64,000 nucleotides of DNA from Pseudomonadota bacterium (GTDB taxonomy: Bacteria > Pseudomonadota > Alphaproteobacteria > Acetobacterales > Acetobacteraceae). The notes under the pieces were generated by a model, which saw nothing but the letters and a program-made list of their open reading frames with translations, did not search any database and was not told the origin of the DNA. The stretch lies in assembly GCA_021818505.1 (NCBI GenBank), contig JAKADX010000008.1, positions 1 to 64,000 on the forward strand, written 5' to 3'. Positions 41,782 to 51,892 of the stretch are shown piece by piece. The stretch's first letter is position 1; every line of letters begins with the position of its first letter. The translations under genes were made by a program, and so were the position numbers.

Positions 41782-42735
41782 TTAGCCCGGAAAATGGCAC
41801 GCCACTCCCCGCCCGTTCGCGCGCGTCAGGACCGGGGCCTCGGCACGGCAGCGCGGCGCCGCGCGCGGGCAGCGGACGGAATAGGGACAGCCGGCGCCCG
41901 GCGGCGCCGCTTCGGCCGGCAGGGAGGTGGGGGCGCGGACGCGCCCGACGCGCGGCACGGCGGCGACCAGGGCCCGCGTATAGGGATGGGCAGGAGCGGC
42001 GAAGACAGCCCTGGTCGGCCCCTCCTCCACCACCCGGCCGCGATACAGCACCACGACGCGCGCGGTGATGCTGCGCACGACGCCCAGGTCATGGCTGATG
42101 AAGAGCCAAGCTAGCCCGAGCCGTGCCTGCAGGTCCGCCATCAGCGTCAGTACCTGCGCCTGCACCGATACGTCCAGGGCGGATACCGGCTCATCGGCCA
42201 CCACCAGCGCCGGCCGCGTCACCAGCGCGCGGGCGATCGCGATCCGCTGGCGCTGGCCGCCGGAGAATTCGTGCGGGTATTTCCCCTCGGCCTGCGGCAG
42301 CCCCACGTCACGCAGCATGTCGGCGACGCGCCGGCGCCGTTCGGCCCGGCCCGTGCCCGGCTCCAGCGCGGCGATCGGCTCGGCGACGATGCGTCCGACC
42401 CTCTGGCGCGGATCGAGCGAGCCGTAGGGATCCTGGAAAACCGCCTGCACATGCCGCCGCGCCGCCCGCAGCTCCCGGCGGGAGAGCGCGAACAGGTCCA
42501 TGCCGCGCAGCCTGACGCTGCCTGCCTGCGGCGGCTCCAGCGCCAGCACGGCGCGCGCGAGCGTCGATTTGCCGCTGCCCGATTCGCCGACGATGCCCAC
42601 CCCCTCGCCCGCCTCCACCTTCAGGTCGATGCCATGCAGCACGCGCAACCGCGGCGCCGCCGCGAACGGGTGCGGGCGCGGCAGCGCATACTCGCGCACC
42701 AGCCCGCCGACCTCGAGCAGCGGCGGGTCGCTCAT
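41782..42735 (-). CDS. Dipeptide/oligopeptide ABC importer, ATPase 2 (DppF/OppF-like)
   Basis: 317 residues. Energises uptake in the cytoplasm. Walker [10 protein letters not shown] near residue 50, signature FSGGQRQRIAIARAL, Walker B LVVADEPVSALD, and the C-terminal oligopeptide extension with a cysteine cluster (CPYSVRCPRAAPRC) typical of OppF/DppF. ATG 42735 overlaps the stop of the DppD-like gene (ATGA). Last gene of a five-gene importer operon. Confidence 0.93.
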   Translation of the reverse strand: MSDPPLLEVGGLVREYALPRPHPFAAAPRLRVLHGIDLKVEAGEGVGIVGESGSGKSTLARAVLALEPPQAGSVRLRGMDLFALSRRELRAARRHVQAVFQDPYGSLDPRQRVGRIVAEPIAALEPGTGRAERRRRVADMLRDVGLPQAEGKYPHEFSGGQRQRIAIARALVTRPALVVADEPVSALDVSVQAQVLTLMADLQARLGLAWLFISHDLGVVRSITARVVVLYRGRVVEEGPTRAVFAAPAHPYTRALVAAVPRVGRVRAPTSLPAEAAPPGAGCPYSVRCPRAAPRCRAEAPVLTRANGRGVACHFPG

Positions 42736-43682
42736 GGCGCGACATGCGGATGCAAGCAGGCGACGCGGTGCGCCCCGCCGCCGACGAGGGACGGCGGCGC
42801 CCGGGTGCAGTCCCTCTCGGCGCGCGCGCAGCGCGGCGCAAAGGCGCAGCCGAGCGGACGGTGCGCCGGGTCCGGCACCTGACCGGAGATCGGCGCCGGC
42901 AGCCCGCCGGCCTCGTTCGGCGAAGCGGCCAGCAGCGCGCGCGTGTAGGGGTGCGCCATGTGGGCGAACACCTCGGCGGTCGGCCCCTGCTCCACGACCC
43001 GGCCGGCATACATCACCAGCATGCGGTCCACGGTCTGGCTGACCACGCCGAGATCATGCGTGATCAGCAGCAGCGCCATGCCGGAATCGGCGGCAAGCCC
43101 CGCGATCAGGTCGAGCACCTGTGCCTGCACCGTGACGTCGAGCGCGGTGGTCGGTTCATCGGCGATCAGCAGGTCGGGGCCGCAGGCGAGCGCCATCGCG
43201 ATCACTACGCGCTGCCGCTGGCCGCCGGAGAGCTGGTGCGGATAGAGGTCCGGCGTGGCGCGAGGTGGCGCCAGCCCGACACGCGCCAGCAACTCGCCCG
43301 CCCGCGCCGCCGCCGACCTGCGCGACATCCGCTCATGCACGCGCAGCGGCTCGGCGACCTGCGCGCCGATGGTCTGCAGCGGATTAAGCGCGGTCATCGG
43401 CTCCTGGAATACCATGGCAATGCGCCGGCCGCGCAACGCGCACATCTGCGCCTCGTCCGCCGCCAGCAGGTCGGCCCCGTCGAACATGATGCGGCCGGCG
43501 ACGCGCGCGCCCGGCGGCAGCAGGCCCATGATGGCAAGCGCCGTCATCGACTTGCCGCTGCCGCTCTCGCCGACCAGTCCGACGCTCTCGCCGCGCGCCA
43601 GCGCCAGCGATACGCCCGAGAGCACCGGCACCAGCCGGCCGCCCATCGGCAGCGCGACCGTGAGACTGCCCACGTCCAGCAT
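42732..43682 (-). CDS. Dipeptide/oligopeptide ABC importer, ATPase 1 (DppD/OppD-like)
   Basis: 316 residues. Walker [11 protein letters not shown], signature [15 protein letters not shown] and Walker [13 protein letters not shown] are intact. The C-terminal OppD/DppD extension has the cysteine set [17 protein letters not shown] 43682 shares one base with the stop of the permease gene upstream (TGATG). The in-frame extension of 53 residues upstream lies inside the permease gene and is rejected. Confidence 0.93.
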   Translation of the reverse strand: MLDVGSLTVALPMGGRLVPVLSGVSLALARGESVGLVGESGSGKSMTALAIMGLLPPGARVAGRIMFDGADLLAADEAQMCALRGRRIAMVFQEPMTALNPLQTIGAQVAEPLRVHERMSRRSAAARAGELLARVGLAPPRATPDLYPHQLSGGQRQRVVIAMALACGPDLLIADEPTTALDVTVQAQVLDLIAGLAADSGMALLLITHDLGVVSQTVDRMLVMYAGRVVEQGPTAEVFAHMAHPYTRALLAASPNEAGGLPAPISGQVPDPAHRPLGCAFAPRCARAERDCTRAPPSLVGGGAHRVACLHPHVAP

Positions 43683-44506
43683 CAGCGCGCGCGCCGCAGC
43701 CGCGGGTCGAGCAGGTCCTGCAACCCGTCGCCGAGCAGATTGAGGCCGAGCACGGCGAGCGTGATGGCAAGGCCGGGAAACACCGCCAGCAGCGGCGCGC
43801 GCCAGATGAAGGTCTGCGCCTCGTTCAGCATCCGCCCCCAACTTGGCTGCGGCGGCTGCGTGCCGAGGCCAACATATGAGAGGCCGGCATCGGCGACGAT
43901 GGCCAGCGCGAACTGAATGGTCGCCTGCACCATCAGCACCGCTGCGATGTTGGGCAGCACATGGATCAGCGAAATCGCCGCGTCACCCCGCCCGGCGACG
44001 CGCGCGGCGAGGATGAAATCGCGCGCATGGATGCCGCGCGCGGACCCGCGCGTGACGCGCGCGAAGACGGGGATGTTGAAGATGCCGATCGCGAGCATCG
44101 CGTTGACCGCGCCGGGGCCGGCGAGCGCGGTGATCATCACGGCCGTCAGCAGCGCCGGAAAAGCGAAGGCGAGGTCGCAGGCGCGCATCACTACATCATC
44201 GAGCAGCCCGCCGCGCGCGGCGGCGAGCGCGCCCAGCGGCACGCCGATGCCCGCGCCGACCGCGACCGCGATCAGCGCCACCGCCAGCGAGCTTTGCGCG
44301 CCGGCCATGATCATCGAGAGCACGTCGCGGCCGAAGCTGTCGGTGCCGAACGGATGCGCGGCAGAGGGCGGCGCCAGCTTGTGCAGGAAATCCATGGCCG
44401 TCGGCGAATACGGCGTCCAGACAAGCGAAACGATGGCGATCGCGATCATGGCGAGCGTGATCGCGCCACCCGCGATCAGGCTGCGGCTGCGCCATGCGCC
44501 GGTCAT
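43682..44506 (-). CDS. Dipeptide/oligopeptide ABC importer, permease 2 (DppC-like)
   Basis: 274 residues, about six helices. The DppC-type periplasmic block HPFGTDSFGRDVLSMIMAGA and the cytoplasmic EAA-type loop (ARDFILAARVAGRGDAAISLIHVLPN) identify it. WGRMLNEAQTF near the C-terminus is also conserved. It starts at ATG 44506, overlapping the DppB-like stop by four bases. It pairs with the DppB-like permease to form the channel. Confidence 0.93.
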   Translation of the reverse strand: MTGAWRSRSLIAGGAITLAMIAIAIVSLVWTPYSPTAMDFLHKLAPPSAAHPFGTDSFGRDVLSMIMAGAQSSLAVALIAVAVGAGIGVPLGALAAARGGLLDDVVMRACDLAFAFPALLTAVMITALAGPGAVNAMLAIGIFNIPVFARVTRGSARGIHARDFILAARVAGRGDAAISLIHVLPNIAAVLMVQATIQFALAIVADAGLSYVGLGTQPPQPSWGRMLNEAQTFIWRAPLLAVFPGLAITLAVLGLNLLGDGLQDLLDPRLRRAR

Positions 44507-45453
44507 GCCGACACGTGCCGCTGGCGCGGGTCGATCCAGGCGGCGACCAGATCGACCAGAAAATTCACCACGATGACGCTGCCCGCGAGCAGCACCACAA
44601 GGTCCTGCACCACGATCAGGTCGCGCTGCGCAATCGCCTGGAACACCAGCCGTCCGAGGCCGGGCAGGGTGAACACGTTCTCGATGATGACCGTGCCGGC
44701 AAGCAGAAACGAGAATTGCAGACCGATCAGTGTCACCACCGGCACCAGCGCGTTCGGCACAGCGTGGCGCCACAGCGCCGCACGGCGCGTCAGTCCCTTG
44801 GCGCGCGCGGTACGCATGAAATCCTCGCCCAGTGTCTCGATCACCGCGGCGCGCGTGACGCGCGCCAGGATTGCGCCCTGCGGCAGGCCAAGCGCGAGTG
44901 CCGGCAGAATCAGCGCGCGCAGCCCGTGCCACGGCCCGCCGCCCCAACCGGGAAACCCGCCCGCCGGCAGCCAGGGCAGACGGATCGCGAAGGCCAGGAT
45001 CAGCAACAGCCCGAGCCAGAAATTCGGCAGCGCCACGCCGATCTGAGCCACTCCCATCGCCGCAGTGTCCGCCGCATGACCGCGCCGCGCCGCGGCCAGC
45101 ACGCCCACCGGAATGGCAATCGCCGTCGAGAGACAGATCGCCATGACCGCAAGCGGCAGACTGACCATGACGCGCTCGGCCACCAGGTCGCGCACCGGTA
45201 CGCTATAGGTGTAGCTGGTGCCGAACTGGCCGACCAGCATCCCGCCGACCCAGCGCAGGTAGCGCAGCGGCATCGGCGCATCGAGGCCGAGTTGGTGGCG
45301 CAACGCAGCCACCGTGTCCGGCCGCGCCCCGGTACCGAGCATGATCGCGGCCGGATCGCCGGGCAGGATTTGCAGCACCGCGAACACCACGAGCGAGGCC
45401 GCGAACAGCGTCGCCAGCAGGATCAGGAGCCGGCGAAGCAGGAAGCCCGTCAC
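44503..45453 (-). CDS. Dipeptide/oligopeptide ABC importer, permease 1 (DppB-like)
   Basis: 316 residues with six helices. The N-terminal LLRRLLILLATLFAASLVVF and LQILPGDPAAIMLG blocks, and the EAA loop EDFMRTARAKGLTRRAALWRHAVPN, are typical of DppB. GTG 45453 is the start codon. It follows the substrate-binding protein gene by 37 bases, so all five genes run in order SBP-B-C-D-F on the minus strand. Confidence 0.93.
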   Translation of the reverse strand: MTGFLLRRLLILLATLFAASLVVFAVLQILPGDPAAIMLGTGARPDTVAALRHQLGLDAPMPLRYLRWVGGMLVGQFGTSYTYSVPVRDLVAERVMVSLPLAVMAICLSTAIAIPVGVLAAARRGHAADTAAMGVAQIGVALPNFWLGLLLILAFAIRLPWLPAGGFPGWGGGPWHGLRALILPALALGLPQGAILARVTRAAVIETLGEDFMRTARAKGLTRRAALWRHAVPNALVPVVTLIGLQFSFLLAGTVIIENVFTLPGLGRLVFQAIAQRDLIVVQDLVVLLAGSVIVVNFLVDLVAAWIDPRQRHVSA

Positions 45454-45490
45454 GCCGCCGGCGCGGCCCTGCCCGCTCCGCCGTGCATCG

Positions 45491-46975
45491 TCAGTCGCCC
45501 CAGCTCACATGCGTCACGTCGTTCGCCGGCACCGGTTGGTTGTCCCACATCCCGCGCAGCTTGGCGTTCCACACGCCGACTTTGGCGAGCGCGAACAGGA
45601 ACACGTTCGGCTCGTCTTCGGCGAGCTTGCGCTGCAACTCGCCGACCAGGTCGAGCTGCGCCTTCGGCTCTACCGCCTCGACGAACTTCTGATACAGCGC
45701 CTTGTATGCGTCACTGTGATAGTTAAAGTAGTATTTGTCGCGCGCGTAGATATCGAGATCGCGCGCCTCGGTGTGGGAGATGATGGTGGCGTCATAGTCG
45801 GTACGCTTGAACACCTGGTCGAGCCACTGCGCCCATTCGATCGGCACCAGCTTCGTCTTGATGCCGACCTTGCCCCACATATCGGCGATGACCTCGCCGC
45901 CGCGGCGCGCATAGGGCGGCGGCGGCAGCATGATGGTGATCTGGGTGCCCGGCTTCACCCCCGCCTCGGCCAGCAGCGCCTTGGCCTTCGCCGGATCGTA
46001 GGGATAGACGCCGGTGAGGTCGACGTAGCCGGGATCGGTCGGCACGTAGTGCGAGCCGATCGGCTTGCCGTAGCCGGACTGCGCCGCGTCGATCAGCGCC
46101 TGGCGGTCGATCGCATAGGTCAGCGCGCGACGCACCCGCACGTCGTCGAAGGGCTTGCGGGTGTTGTTCAGCGCCACGATGGTCTTGCCCTCGGTGGTGC
46201 CGATGTTGACGTGGAAGCGCGCGTCCGCCTTGAACTGGTCGATCGCCTCGGGCGCCGGAAACAGCGGGAAGGCGTCGATGTCGCCAGCCAGCACCGCCGC
46301 CGTCGCCGCAGAAGGGTCGGCGACGAACTTGAACGTCACCGACTTGAGCTGTGGCCGCGATCCCCAGTACTCGGGATTGCGTTCCATCGTGACGTGATCG
46401 CCCTTGACCCATTCCCTGAACCTGAAAGGACCGGTGCCGACCGGATTGGTCTTGTTCAGGTCGGTCGCCGCGTCGGGATAGGATTTCGGCGATACCATCA
46501 CGGCATCGCCCCAGGCCATGTCGAACAGGAACAGCGCGGTCGGGCGCTTGAGCTTGATGACCGCGGTGTAGGTATCGGGGCATTCGACGCTGGCGATCGG
46601 CTCGAACAGTTGTTTCTGCGCGTTCACGCTGTCCGGCGCCATCGCGCGACCATAGGAGAATTTGACGATCGAGCAGTCGAACGGCGTGCCGTCGTGGAAC
46701 TTCACCCCGCCGATCAGCTTGAACGTATAGGTCAGGCCGTCCTTGGAGACCGACCAGCTTTCCGCCAGCGCCGAACGCACCTCGCCCTCGGCGTCAATGC
46801 GGGTCAGGCCCTCATAGATGTTGGCATACGTGACTTCGCGGATCGCCGAGGCCGCACCCGCCGTCGGGTCGAGGATCGGCGGCTCCAGCACCATCCCGAC
46901 CGTCAGCGTGTCCTTGGCCGCAGCCGGCCCGGCGACCGCACACAGCACGCTCGCCGCCAGCAGAATATGTTTCAT
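45491..46975 (-). CDS. ABC substrate-binding protein, peptide/opine/nickel family (SBP_bac_5)
   Basis: 494 residues. A signal peptide (MKHILLAASVLCAVAGPAAA) precedes a periplasmic binding protein of family 5. Blocks include LAESWSVSKDGLTYTFKL, GVKFHDGTPFDCSIVKFSY, GTGPFRFREWVKGDHVTMERN and VRRALTYAIDRQAL. The ligand may be a peptide or similar amine-containing solute; sequence does not fix it. ATG 46975 has GGAG ten bases upstream; ATG 46984 is too near that site. Confidence 0.92.
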   Translation of the reverse strand: MKHILLAASVLCAVAGPAAAKDTLTVGMVLEPPILDPTAGAASAIREVTYANIYEGLTRIDAEGEVRSALAESWSVSKDGLTYTFKLIGGVKFHDGTPFDCSIVKFSYGRAMAPDSVNAQKQLFEPIASVECPDTYTAVIKLKRPTALFLFDMAWGDAVMVSPKSYPDAATDLNKTNPVGTGPFRFREWVKGDHVTMERNPEYWGSRPQLKSVTFKFVADPSAATAAVLAGDIDAFPLFPAPEAIDQFKADARFHVNIGTTEGKTIVALNNTRKPFDDVRVRRALTYAIDRQALIDAAQSGYGKPIGSHYVPTDPGYVDLTGVYPYDPAKAKALLAEAGVKPGTQITIMLPPPPYARRGGEVIADMWGKVGIKTKLVPIEWAQWLDQVFKRTDYDATIISHTEARDLDIYARDKYYFNYHSDAYKALYQKFVEAVEPKAQLDLVGELQRKLAEDEPNVFLFALAKVGVWNAKLRGMWDNQPVPANDVTHVSWGD

Positions 46976-47101
46976 CTTAGGCATTCTCCCCAGCCTCCCG
47001 GCGAAGAACACATCAGCGGCGCAAGCGGGGTCAAGCCGGTGCGTGACATCCCTGTCAATCGCACGCAGATCCAGGCGCATGGACGGCGCCGGGCGAACCG
47101 G

Positions 47102-47521
47102 TCAGACCATCTGGTGACGCGCGCGCGCCCCGCGTTCGATCGCCGCGGCGACCAGGGGGTCGAGATGCAGCTCCGCCTTGACGAACTCCAGCATCCGCAG
47201 GCTGTCCTGCTCGGCGAAACGGTCGGCCGCCACCACTTCGCAGGCGAGCGCATAAGCGGTCTCGCGCAGCCGCGGCTCCAGCGCCTCGCGGACCAGGCGA
47301 CCGGCATGGTTCAGCCCGTCCTCCTCCCGCAGCAGTGCGATCGCGGCCTCTGTCGCCGCGGCCAGCCGCTCGGACGAGAACACATGGAACACCGGCAGGG
47401 TCTGCACCAGCCCTGACATGACGCCGATCTCGCGATCGGTGATCCCGCCGCCGGTGGCGGCGACGAGCACCATGGTGCAGACCAGGGCCTCCTGCGGGTC
47501 CAGTCCGGGGCGGGCGAGCAT
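47102..47521 (-). CDS. TerB-like (tellurite-resistance domain) protein
   Basis: 139 residues, all helical. Matches the TerB/COG3793 family with EALVCTMVLVAATGGGITDREIG, then RETAYALACEVVAADRFAEQDS and a closing LRMLEFVKAELHLD. Single-domain TerB proteins are common and generally not tied to tellurite; acidic residues may bind metal. No other ter gene is near. ATG 47521 has GGAG at six bases; ATG 47533 would add METT. Confidence 0.8.
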   Translation of the reverse strand: MLARPGLDPQEALVCTMVLVAATGGGITDREIGVMSGLVQTLPVFHVFSSERLAAATEAAIALLREEDGLNHAGRLVREALEPRLRETAYALACEVVAADRFAEQDSLRMLEFVKAELHLDPLVAAAIERGARARHQMV

Positions 47522-47598
47522 CGTCGTCTCCATCGGTGACGGGGCGACGGTGCGGGATCGCGCGGCATTGTTCAAGCTTCAGGCCGGTTATTTTTGCG

Positions 47599-49743
47599 TC
47601 AGGCGGGTCCTGCCGCAGGCCCTGGCCTGAGCACGAACAGCACCGAAGCACGACCGGCGACATCGTACGCCTCACCGAATACAAATGTCTCCCCGGCGGC
47701 GCGGTCCGGTTGGTTGGTATCGAACATCAGGCCCCAGTGGCGCCCGGCAGGCACCTCCGGCAGCGTGAACCCGACGACATCGAAATGGGCGTTCAGCACC
47801 CACAGCAGCGTCGCGTCGCTAGCCGGGCGGCGGATGCCGGTGGCCTGCGCGCGCCCGTCCATCAACATGCCGAAGCAGCGTGTCGCCGGATTGTCCCAGT
47901 CGGCGGGCGTCATCTCCGCCCCGTGCGCGGTCAGCCAGGTCACGTCCTTGACGCCGAGTTCCTCGTTGTAGGTGCCGGTGAGGAACCGGCCACGGCGCAG
48001 GATCGGGTAACGCTGGCGCAGGGCGATCAGCCGGCGGACGAAATCGGTCAGCGCCGCGCCGTCCTCCTCGATCGCCCAATCCAGCCAGCTGATCTCGTTG
48101 TCCTGGCAATAGGCGTTGTTGTTGCCCTGTTGCGTGCGCCCGAACTCATCGCCCGCCAGCAGCATCGGTGTGCCCTGCGCCAGCAGCAGCGTGGCAAGCA
48201 GGTTGCGCTGCTGGCGCGCGCGCAGACGTTCGATGCGTGGATCGTCGGTCGGCCCCTCTACGCCGCAATTCCAGGAACGGTTGTCGGAATGGCCGTCGCG
48301 GTTGTCCTCACCGTTGGCCTCGTTGTGCTTGTCGTTGTAGCTGACGACGTCGCGCAGCGTGAAGCCATCATGAGCGGTGATGAAGTTCACGCTCGCCCAC
48401 GGCTTGCGCCCGCGGCGGTTGAACACGTCACCCGATGCCGCAAGCCGCGTGGCCATGTCGGCCGCAGTCGCTTCGTCGCCCTTCCAGAACGCGCGCACGG
48501 TGTCTCGGAAGCGGTCGTTCCACTCCGCCCAGCCGGGCGGGAATTGCGCGACCTGATAGCCGCCCGGCCCGATATCCCACGGCTCGGCAATCAGCTTGAC
48601 GCTTGAAAGAATCGGGTCCTGACGGCAGGAATCAAGAAATCCGCCGCCCTCGTCGAAGCCGTACGGCTCACGCGCCAGGATGGTCGCAAGGTCGAAGCGG
48701 AAGCCATCGACATGCATCTCCGTCACCCAGTAGCGCAGGCTGTCGGTGACCATCTGCAGCACGCGCGGATGCGACAGATTCAGCGTGTTGCCGGTGCCCG
48801 TGTCGTTGATGTAGTAGCGTCGCTGGTCGGGCAGCAGACGGTAGAAGCTGGCGTTGTCGATGCCGCGGAACGACAGCGTGGGTCCGCGCTCGTTGCCCTC
48901 CGCGGTGTGATTGTACACCACATCCAGGATCACCTCCAGCCCGGCGTCGTGCATATGCGCGACCATGCCCTTGAACTCGTTGATCGCGTGCGTCGCGGTG
49001 TAGCGCACGTCGGGCGCGAAGAAGCCGATCGTGTTGTAGCCCCAATAGTTCGTCAGGCCGCGGTCGAGCAACAGGCTGTCGTTGACGAAGGCATGGATCG
49101 GCAGCAACTCGATGGCGGTGACACCGAGGCTGCGGATGTACTCGATGACCGGCTTGACCGTCAGCCCGGCGAAGGTGCCCCGCATCGGGTGCGGCACCGC
49201 CGGATGGCGCACGGTGAAGCCGCGCACATGGGTTTCGTAGAGGATTGTGCGCTCCCACCCGATCTGCGGCGGACGGTCGCGGCCCCAGGTGAAGGCGGGG
49301 TCGATGACGCGGCATTTCGGCACGAACGGCGCGCTGTCGCGCGCATCGAAGGTGGCGTCGTCCTCGGACTCCAGCGTGTAGCCAAACACCGCCGGGTCCC
49401 AGGTCAGCGCGCCCACAAGCTCCTTCGCGTACGGGTCGAGCAACAGTTTGTTGGGATTGAAGCGGTGGCCTTCCTCCGGCTCGTAGGGACCGTGGACGCG
49501 ATACGCGTAGACCATCCCCGGCCGCCCTTCCGGCAGATAGCCGTGCCACACCTCGTCGGTGTATTCCGGCAGTTCGATGCGTTGCAATTCGGTGCTGCCA
49601 TCGTCGTCGAACAGACAGAGTTCGACCCTGGTGGCGTGCGCCGAGAACAGCGCGAAGTTGACGCCGAGCCCGTCCCAGGTTGCGCCAAGCGGGAACGGCA
49701 GCCCTTCGCGGACGCGCGTCAGGTGGGTCGTCGGTGTGGACAC
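47599..49743 (-). CDS. glgX: Glycogen debranching enzyme
   Basis: 714 residues. Hydrolyses alpha-1,6 branches of phosphorylase-limited glycogen. An N-terminal CBM48 domain (FPLGATWDGLGVNFALFSAHAT) is followed by a GH13 barrel with LDVVYNHTAEGN, catalytic Asp near 349 (DGFRFDLATIL), catalytic Glu near 387 (LIAEPWDIG) and the third acid in ITAHDGFTLRD. GTG 49743 has a GGAGG site five bases upstream. It complements the glgP product encoded at 6111-7886. Confidence 0.95.
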   Translation of the reverse strand: MSTPTTHLTRVREGLPFPLGATWDGLGVNFALFSAHATRVELCLFDDDGSTELQRIELPEYTDEVWHGYLPEGRPGMVYAYRVHGPYEPEEGHRFNPNKLLLDPYAKELVGALTWDPAVFGYTLESEDDATFDARDSAPFVPKCRVIDPAFTWGRDRPPQIGWERTILYETHVRGFTVRHPAVPHPMRGTFAGLTVKPVIEYIRSLGVTAIELLPIHAFVNDSLLLDRGLTNYWGYNTIGFFAPDVRYTATHAINEFKGMVAHMHDAGLEVILDVVYNHTAEGNERGPTLSFRGIDNASFYRLLPDQRRYYINDTGTGNTLNLSHPRVLQMVTDSLRYWVTEMHVDGFRFDLATILAREPYGFDEGGGFLDSCRQDPILSSVKLIAEPWDIGPGGYQVAQFPPGWAEWNDRFRDTVRAFWKGDEATAADMATRLAASGDVFNRRGRKPWASVNFITAHDGFTLRDVVSYNDKHNEANGEDNRDGHSDNRSWNCGVEGPTDDPRIERLRARQQRNLLATLLLAQGTPMLLAGDEFGRTQQGNNNAYCQDNEISWLDWAIEEDGAALTDFVRRLIALRQRYPILRRGRFLTGTYNEELGVKDVTWLTAHGAEMTPADWDNPATRCFGMLMDGRAQATGIRRPASDATLLWVLNAHFDVVGFTLPEVPAGRHWGLMFDTNQPDRAAGETFVFGEAYDVAGRASVLFVLRPGPAAGPA

Positions 49744-49849
49744 GCAGGCCTCCGTTTCGATGCGCGAGGATAAGTGCGGAGGGCGGCAACAGTTGCAGGA
49801 TAGGCCGAGCAGGCCGCGTCCGCCACGGGACCGGTGTTGCGGCTGTGCG

Positions 49850-51877
49850 CTACTCCGCGGCGCGCTGCCGCGCCGCCGGTCCGGGCGCGGATAGCGCGGC
49901 CAGCAGCGTCGGAAGGTCGCGCTCCGCGGCGCAGACCAGGAACGACTCGGCCTTCGGATTGCGTGGGTCGTCACCTCGGTCGAGCAGCCGCCCAGCCGCG
50001 TCCAGCGGCAGCGCGGCCAGGCCCAGATCGGCCCAGACGCCAAGAAGGCTGCGTCCTGCGCGCCACACCGCCGGCCGCCGGCGCTCCTGTTGGGCAAGGT
50101 CGCGCAGTCGCCAGATCGCCGACACCTGGTCGCCGCCCCCGCCCACCGGGTCGCCCAGCGCCAGCAGCACCGTTCTGTTGAGGCGGCGGAACGCGATAGC
50201 CGCACGTTCGGCCTCGCCCCAGACCACGCCATCCGCCTGCGCCGGTGGCGTGGCGCCGAGGGCGGCGTAGCGCGACCGCTGCTCGGCGTTCCACGGCGCC
50301 CAGGTGACGCGGCGCGGCCGCAGCAGCCGCCACAGCGCCGCCAGCCCCAGCGCCACCGTCAGCGCCACCGACGCGCGCAGCGAATTCGGTACGTCCGGCG
50401 AGAGAATCACCTCCCAGAAGCTGTTGTCGGAGAGCCAGCGGACGTGCCGCTCGAACGCCGCCAGCGCCAGCACGCACACACCGAGCGTCAGCAGCGGCAC
50501 GGCGGTCGCGCCGTCCAGCGGCCCAGCCAGCAGCCGCGCATGACGGTAGAAGGCGCGGCGATAGGGCGCGACCATCAGGGCGGCGAACAGCAGCACGCCA
50601 GGAACCCATAGTGGCTCGCCCTGCGCCACCATCACCACCGCGCCGACCAGCAGCAATGCCAGCGTCACCGACCAGGCAAGATTGACCCGCTGGGAGATCG
50701 CGCCCGCCAGCACCATCAGCGCCGCGCCGATCAGCGAAGGCAGGAATTCCCCCGCCTGCGCCGCCACCGCCGCGTAGTCGGCGTCGATCCATGAATAGTC
50801 GGGCCGCTTCTCCAGCACACCCAGCGCGAGCAGCAAGAAGCCGCTCAGCGCCACCGACCCGGCGCCGACCGCAACGGCGAAATCGGGCTCGCTGATCCGC
50901 CCGATCGGCGCGATGCCGCCGCGCAGGATGGTGCCGCCGCGCAGCGCCAGCTCATTGCCGGCGAACAGCGTGCCAGCGATGAACAACGGAATAATGTAAT
51001 AATAGAGCCGGAAGATCAGGATCGCGCCAACGATGCGCGGCGCCGGGAGATAGGGCGCCAGCCCCAGCAGCATCGCCCCGTCGAACACGCCGATGCCGCC
51101 TGGCAGGGTCGCCAGCAGCCCTGCCGAGTACGAGGCGAGATACACCCCGACGAAGCGCATGTAGTTCAGCCCCGGCGCGGGTGGCAGCAGGGCATAGAAG
51201 ATCGCCGCCGTCACCGCGACGTCCAGTGTCGCCAGCGCAACCTGCGCCAGTGCCATCCGCGAGCCCGGCAATTCCACCATGTAGCCCAGCAGGCGAAAGC
51301 GCGGCACGAAATGCGCCGCCGCGACATAAAAAATGTCGATGCCCCACAGCAGCGTCGCGAAGGCATACATCGCCCAGTGCGGCACGCGCTCGCCCAGGAA
51401 CGGCACCGCGCCCGGCTCGATGAACAGAATGGTGCCGGCCAGCGCCATGCCGCCCAGGCCGAAGGTCAGACTGCAGAACGCAATCACCCGCGCGATCTGG
51501 GTCGGCGACAATCCCCAGTGCGCGTACAGCCGATAGCGCACCGCCGCGCCCGAGACGGCCGCAAATCCAAGATTGTGCGACAAGGCATAGGCGCAGAAGG
51601 AGGCGAAGGCGACGCGCGCATAACTGACGGCGTGCCCGGCGTAGTACGTGCCCAGCCGGTCGTAGAAGGTCAGCACGCCATAGGCCGCAAGCGTCCAGCC
51701 GAACGCGATCGCCAGCGAGCTGTCGGGGATCTGCACGATGGCGTGGTGAATGTCGGCCACGCGCAGGTTGCGGAACTCGCGCTGCACGACATAGACCGCG
51801 CCAATCAACAGCGCCACACCCAGCACCGCCGGCGCATGGCGCAGGATGCTCTTCCACCGTTCCGAGCGCCCCCGCAC
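49850..51877 (-). CDS. MprF-like lipid flippase with truncated lysyl-PG synthase domain
   Basis: 675 residues from GTG 51877. About 13 helices cover residues 1-500, including the flippase signature (SHNLGFAAVSGAAVRYRLY, LATLPGGIGVFDGAMLLGL). From about 530 a DUF2156/synthase-like part starts, with the ALGDPVG motif near 572 and WRLRDLAQQERRRPAV. It stops about 80 residues later, so the second GNAT fold that binds Lys-tRNA in MprF is missing (full MprF is about 850 residues). No continuation was found in other frames downstream. It follows class I LysRS by 15 bases, which suggests a tie to lysyl-lipid chemistry. Confidence 0.85.
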   Translation of the reverse strand: MRGRSERWKSILRHAPAVLGVALLIGAVYVVQREFRNLRVADIHHAIVQIPDSSLAIAFGWTLAAYGVLTFYDRLGTYYAGHAVSYARVAFASFCAYALSHNLGFAAVSGAAVRYRLYAHWGLSPTQIARVIAFCSLTFGLGGMALAGTILFIEPGAVPFLGERVPHWAMYAFATLLWGIDIFYVAAAHFVPRFRLLGYMVELPGSRMALAQVALATLDVAVTAAIFYALLPPAPGLNYMRFVGVYLASYSAGLLATLPGGIGVFDGAMLLGLAPYLPAPRIVGAILIFRLYYYIIPLFIAGTLFAGNELALRGGTILRGGIAPIGRISEPDFAVAVGAGSVALSGFLLLALGVLEKRPDYSWIDADYAAVAAQAGEFLPSLIGAALMVLAGAISQRVNLAWSVTLALLLVGAVVMVAQGEPLWVPGVLLFAALMVAPYRRAFYRHARLLAGPLDGATAVPLLTLGVCVLALAAFERHVRWLSDNSFWEVILSPDVPNSLRASVALTVALGLAALWRLLRPRRVTWAPWNAEQRSRYAALGATPPAQADGVVWGEAERAAIAFRRLNRTVLLALGDPVGGGGDQVSAIWRLRDLAQQERRRPAVWRAGRSLLGVWADLGLAALPLDAAGRLLDRGDDPRNPKAESFLVCAAERDLPTLLAALSAPGPAARQRAAE

Positions 51878-51892
51878 CGCGCGGCGTCTCCG

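Noticed and set aside
47102-47521. Tellurite resistance locus
   Set aside because: A single TerB-like domain without terC, terD or terZ does not support that function.
49744-49849. Frameshift continuation of the missing MprF synthase half
   Set aside because: Only about 100 bases separate the stop from glgX and no frame there resembles the missing GNAT fold.
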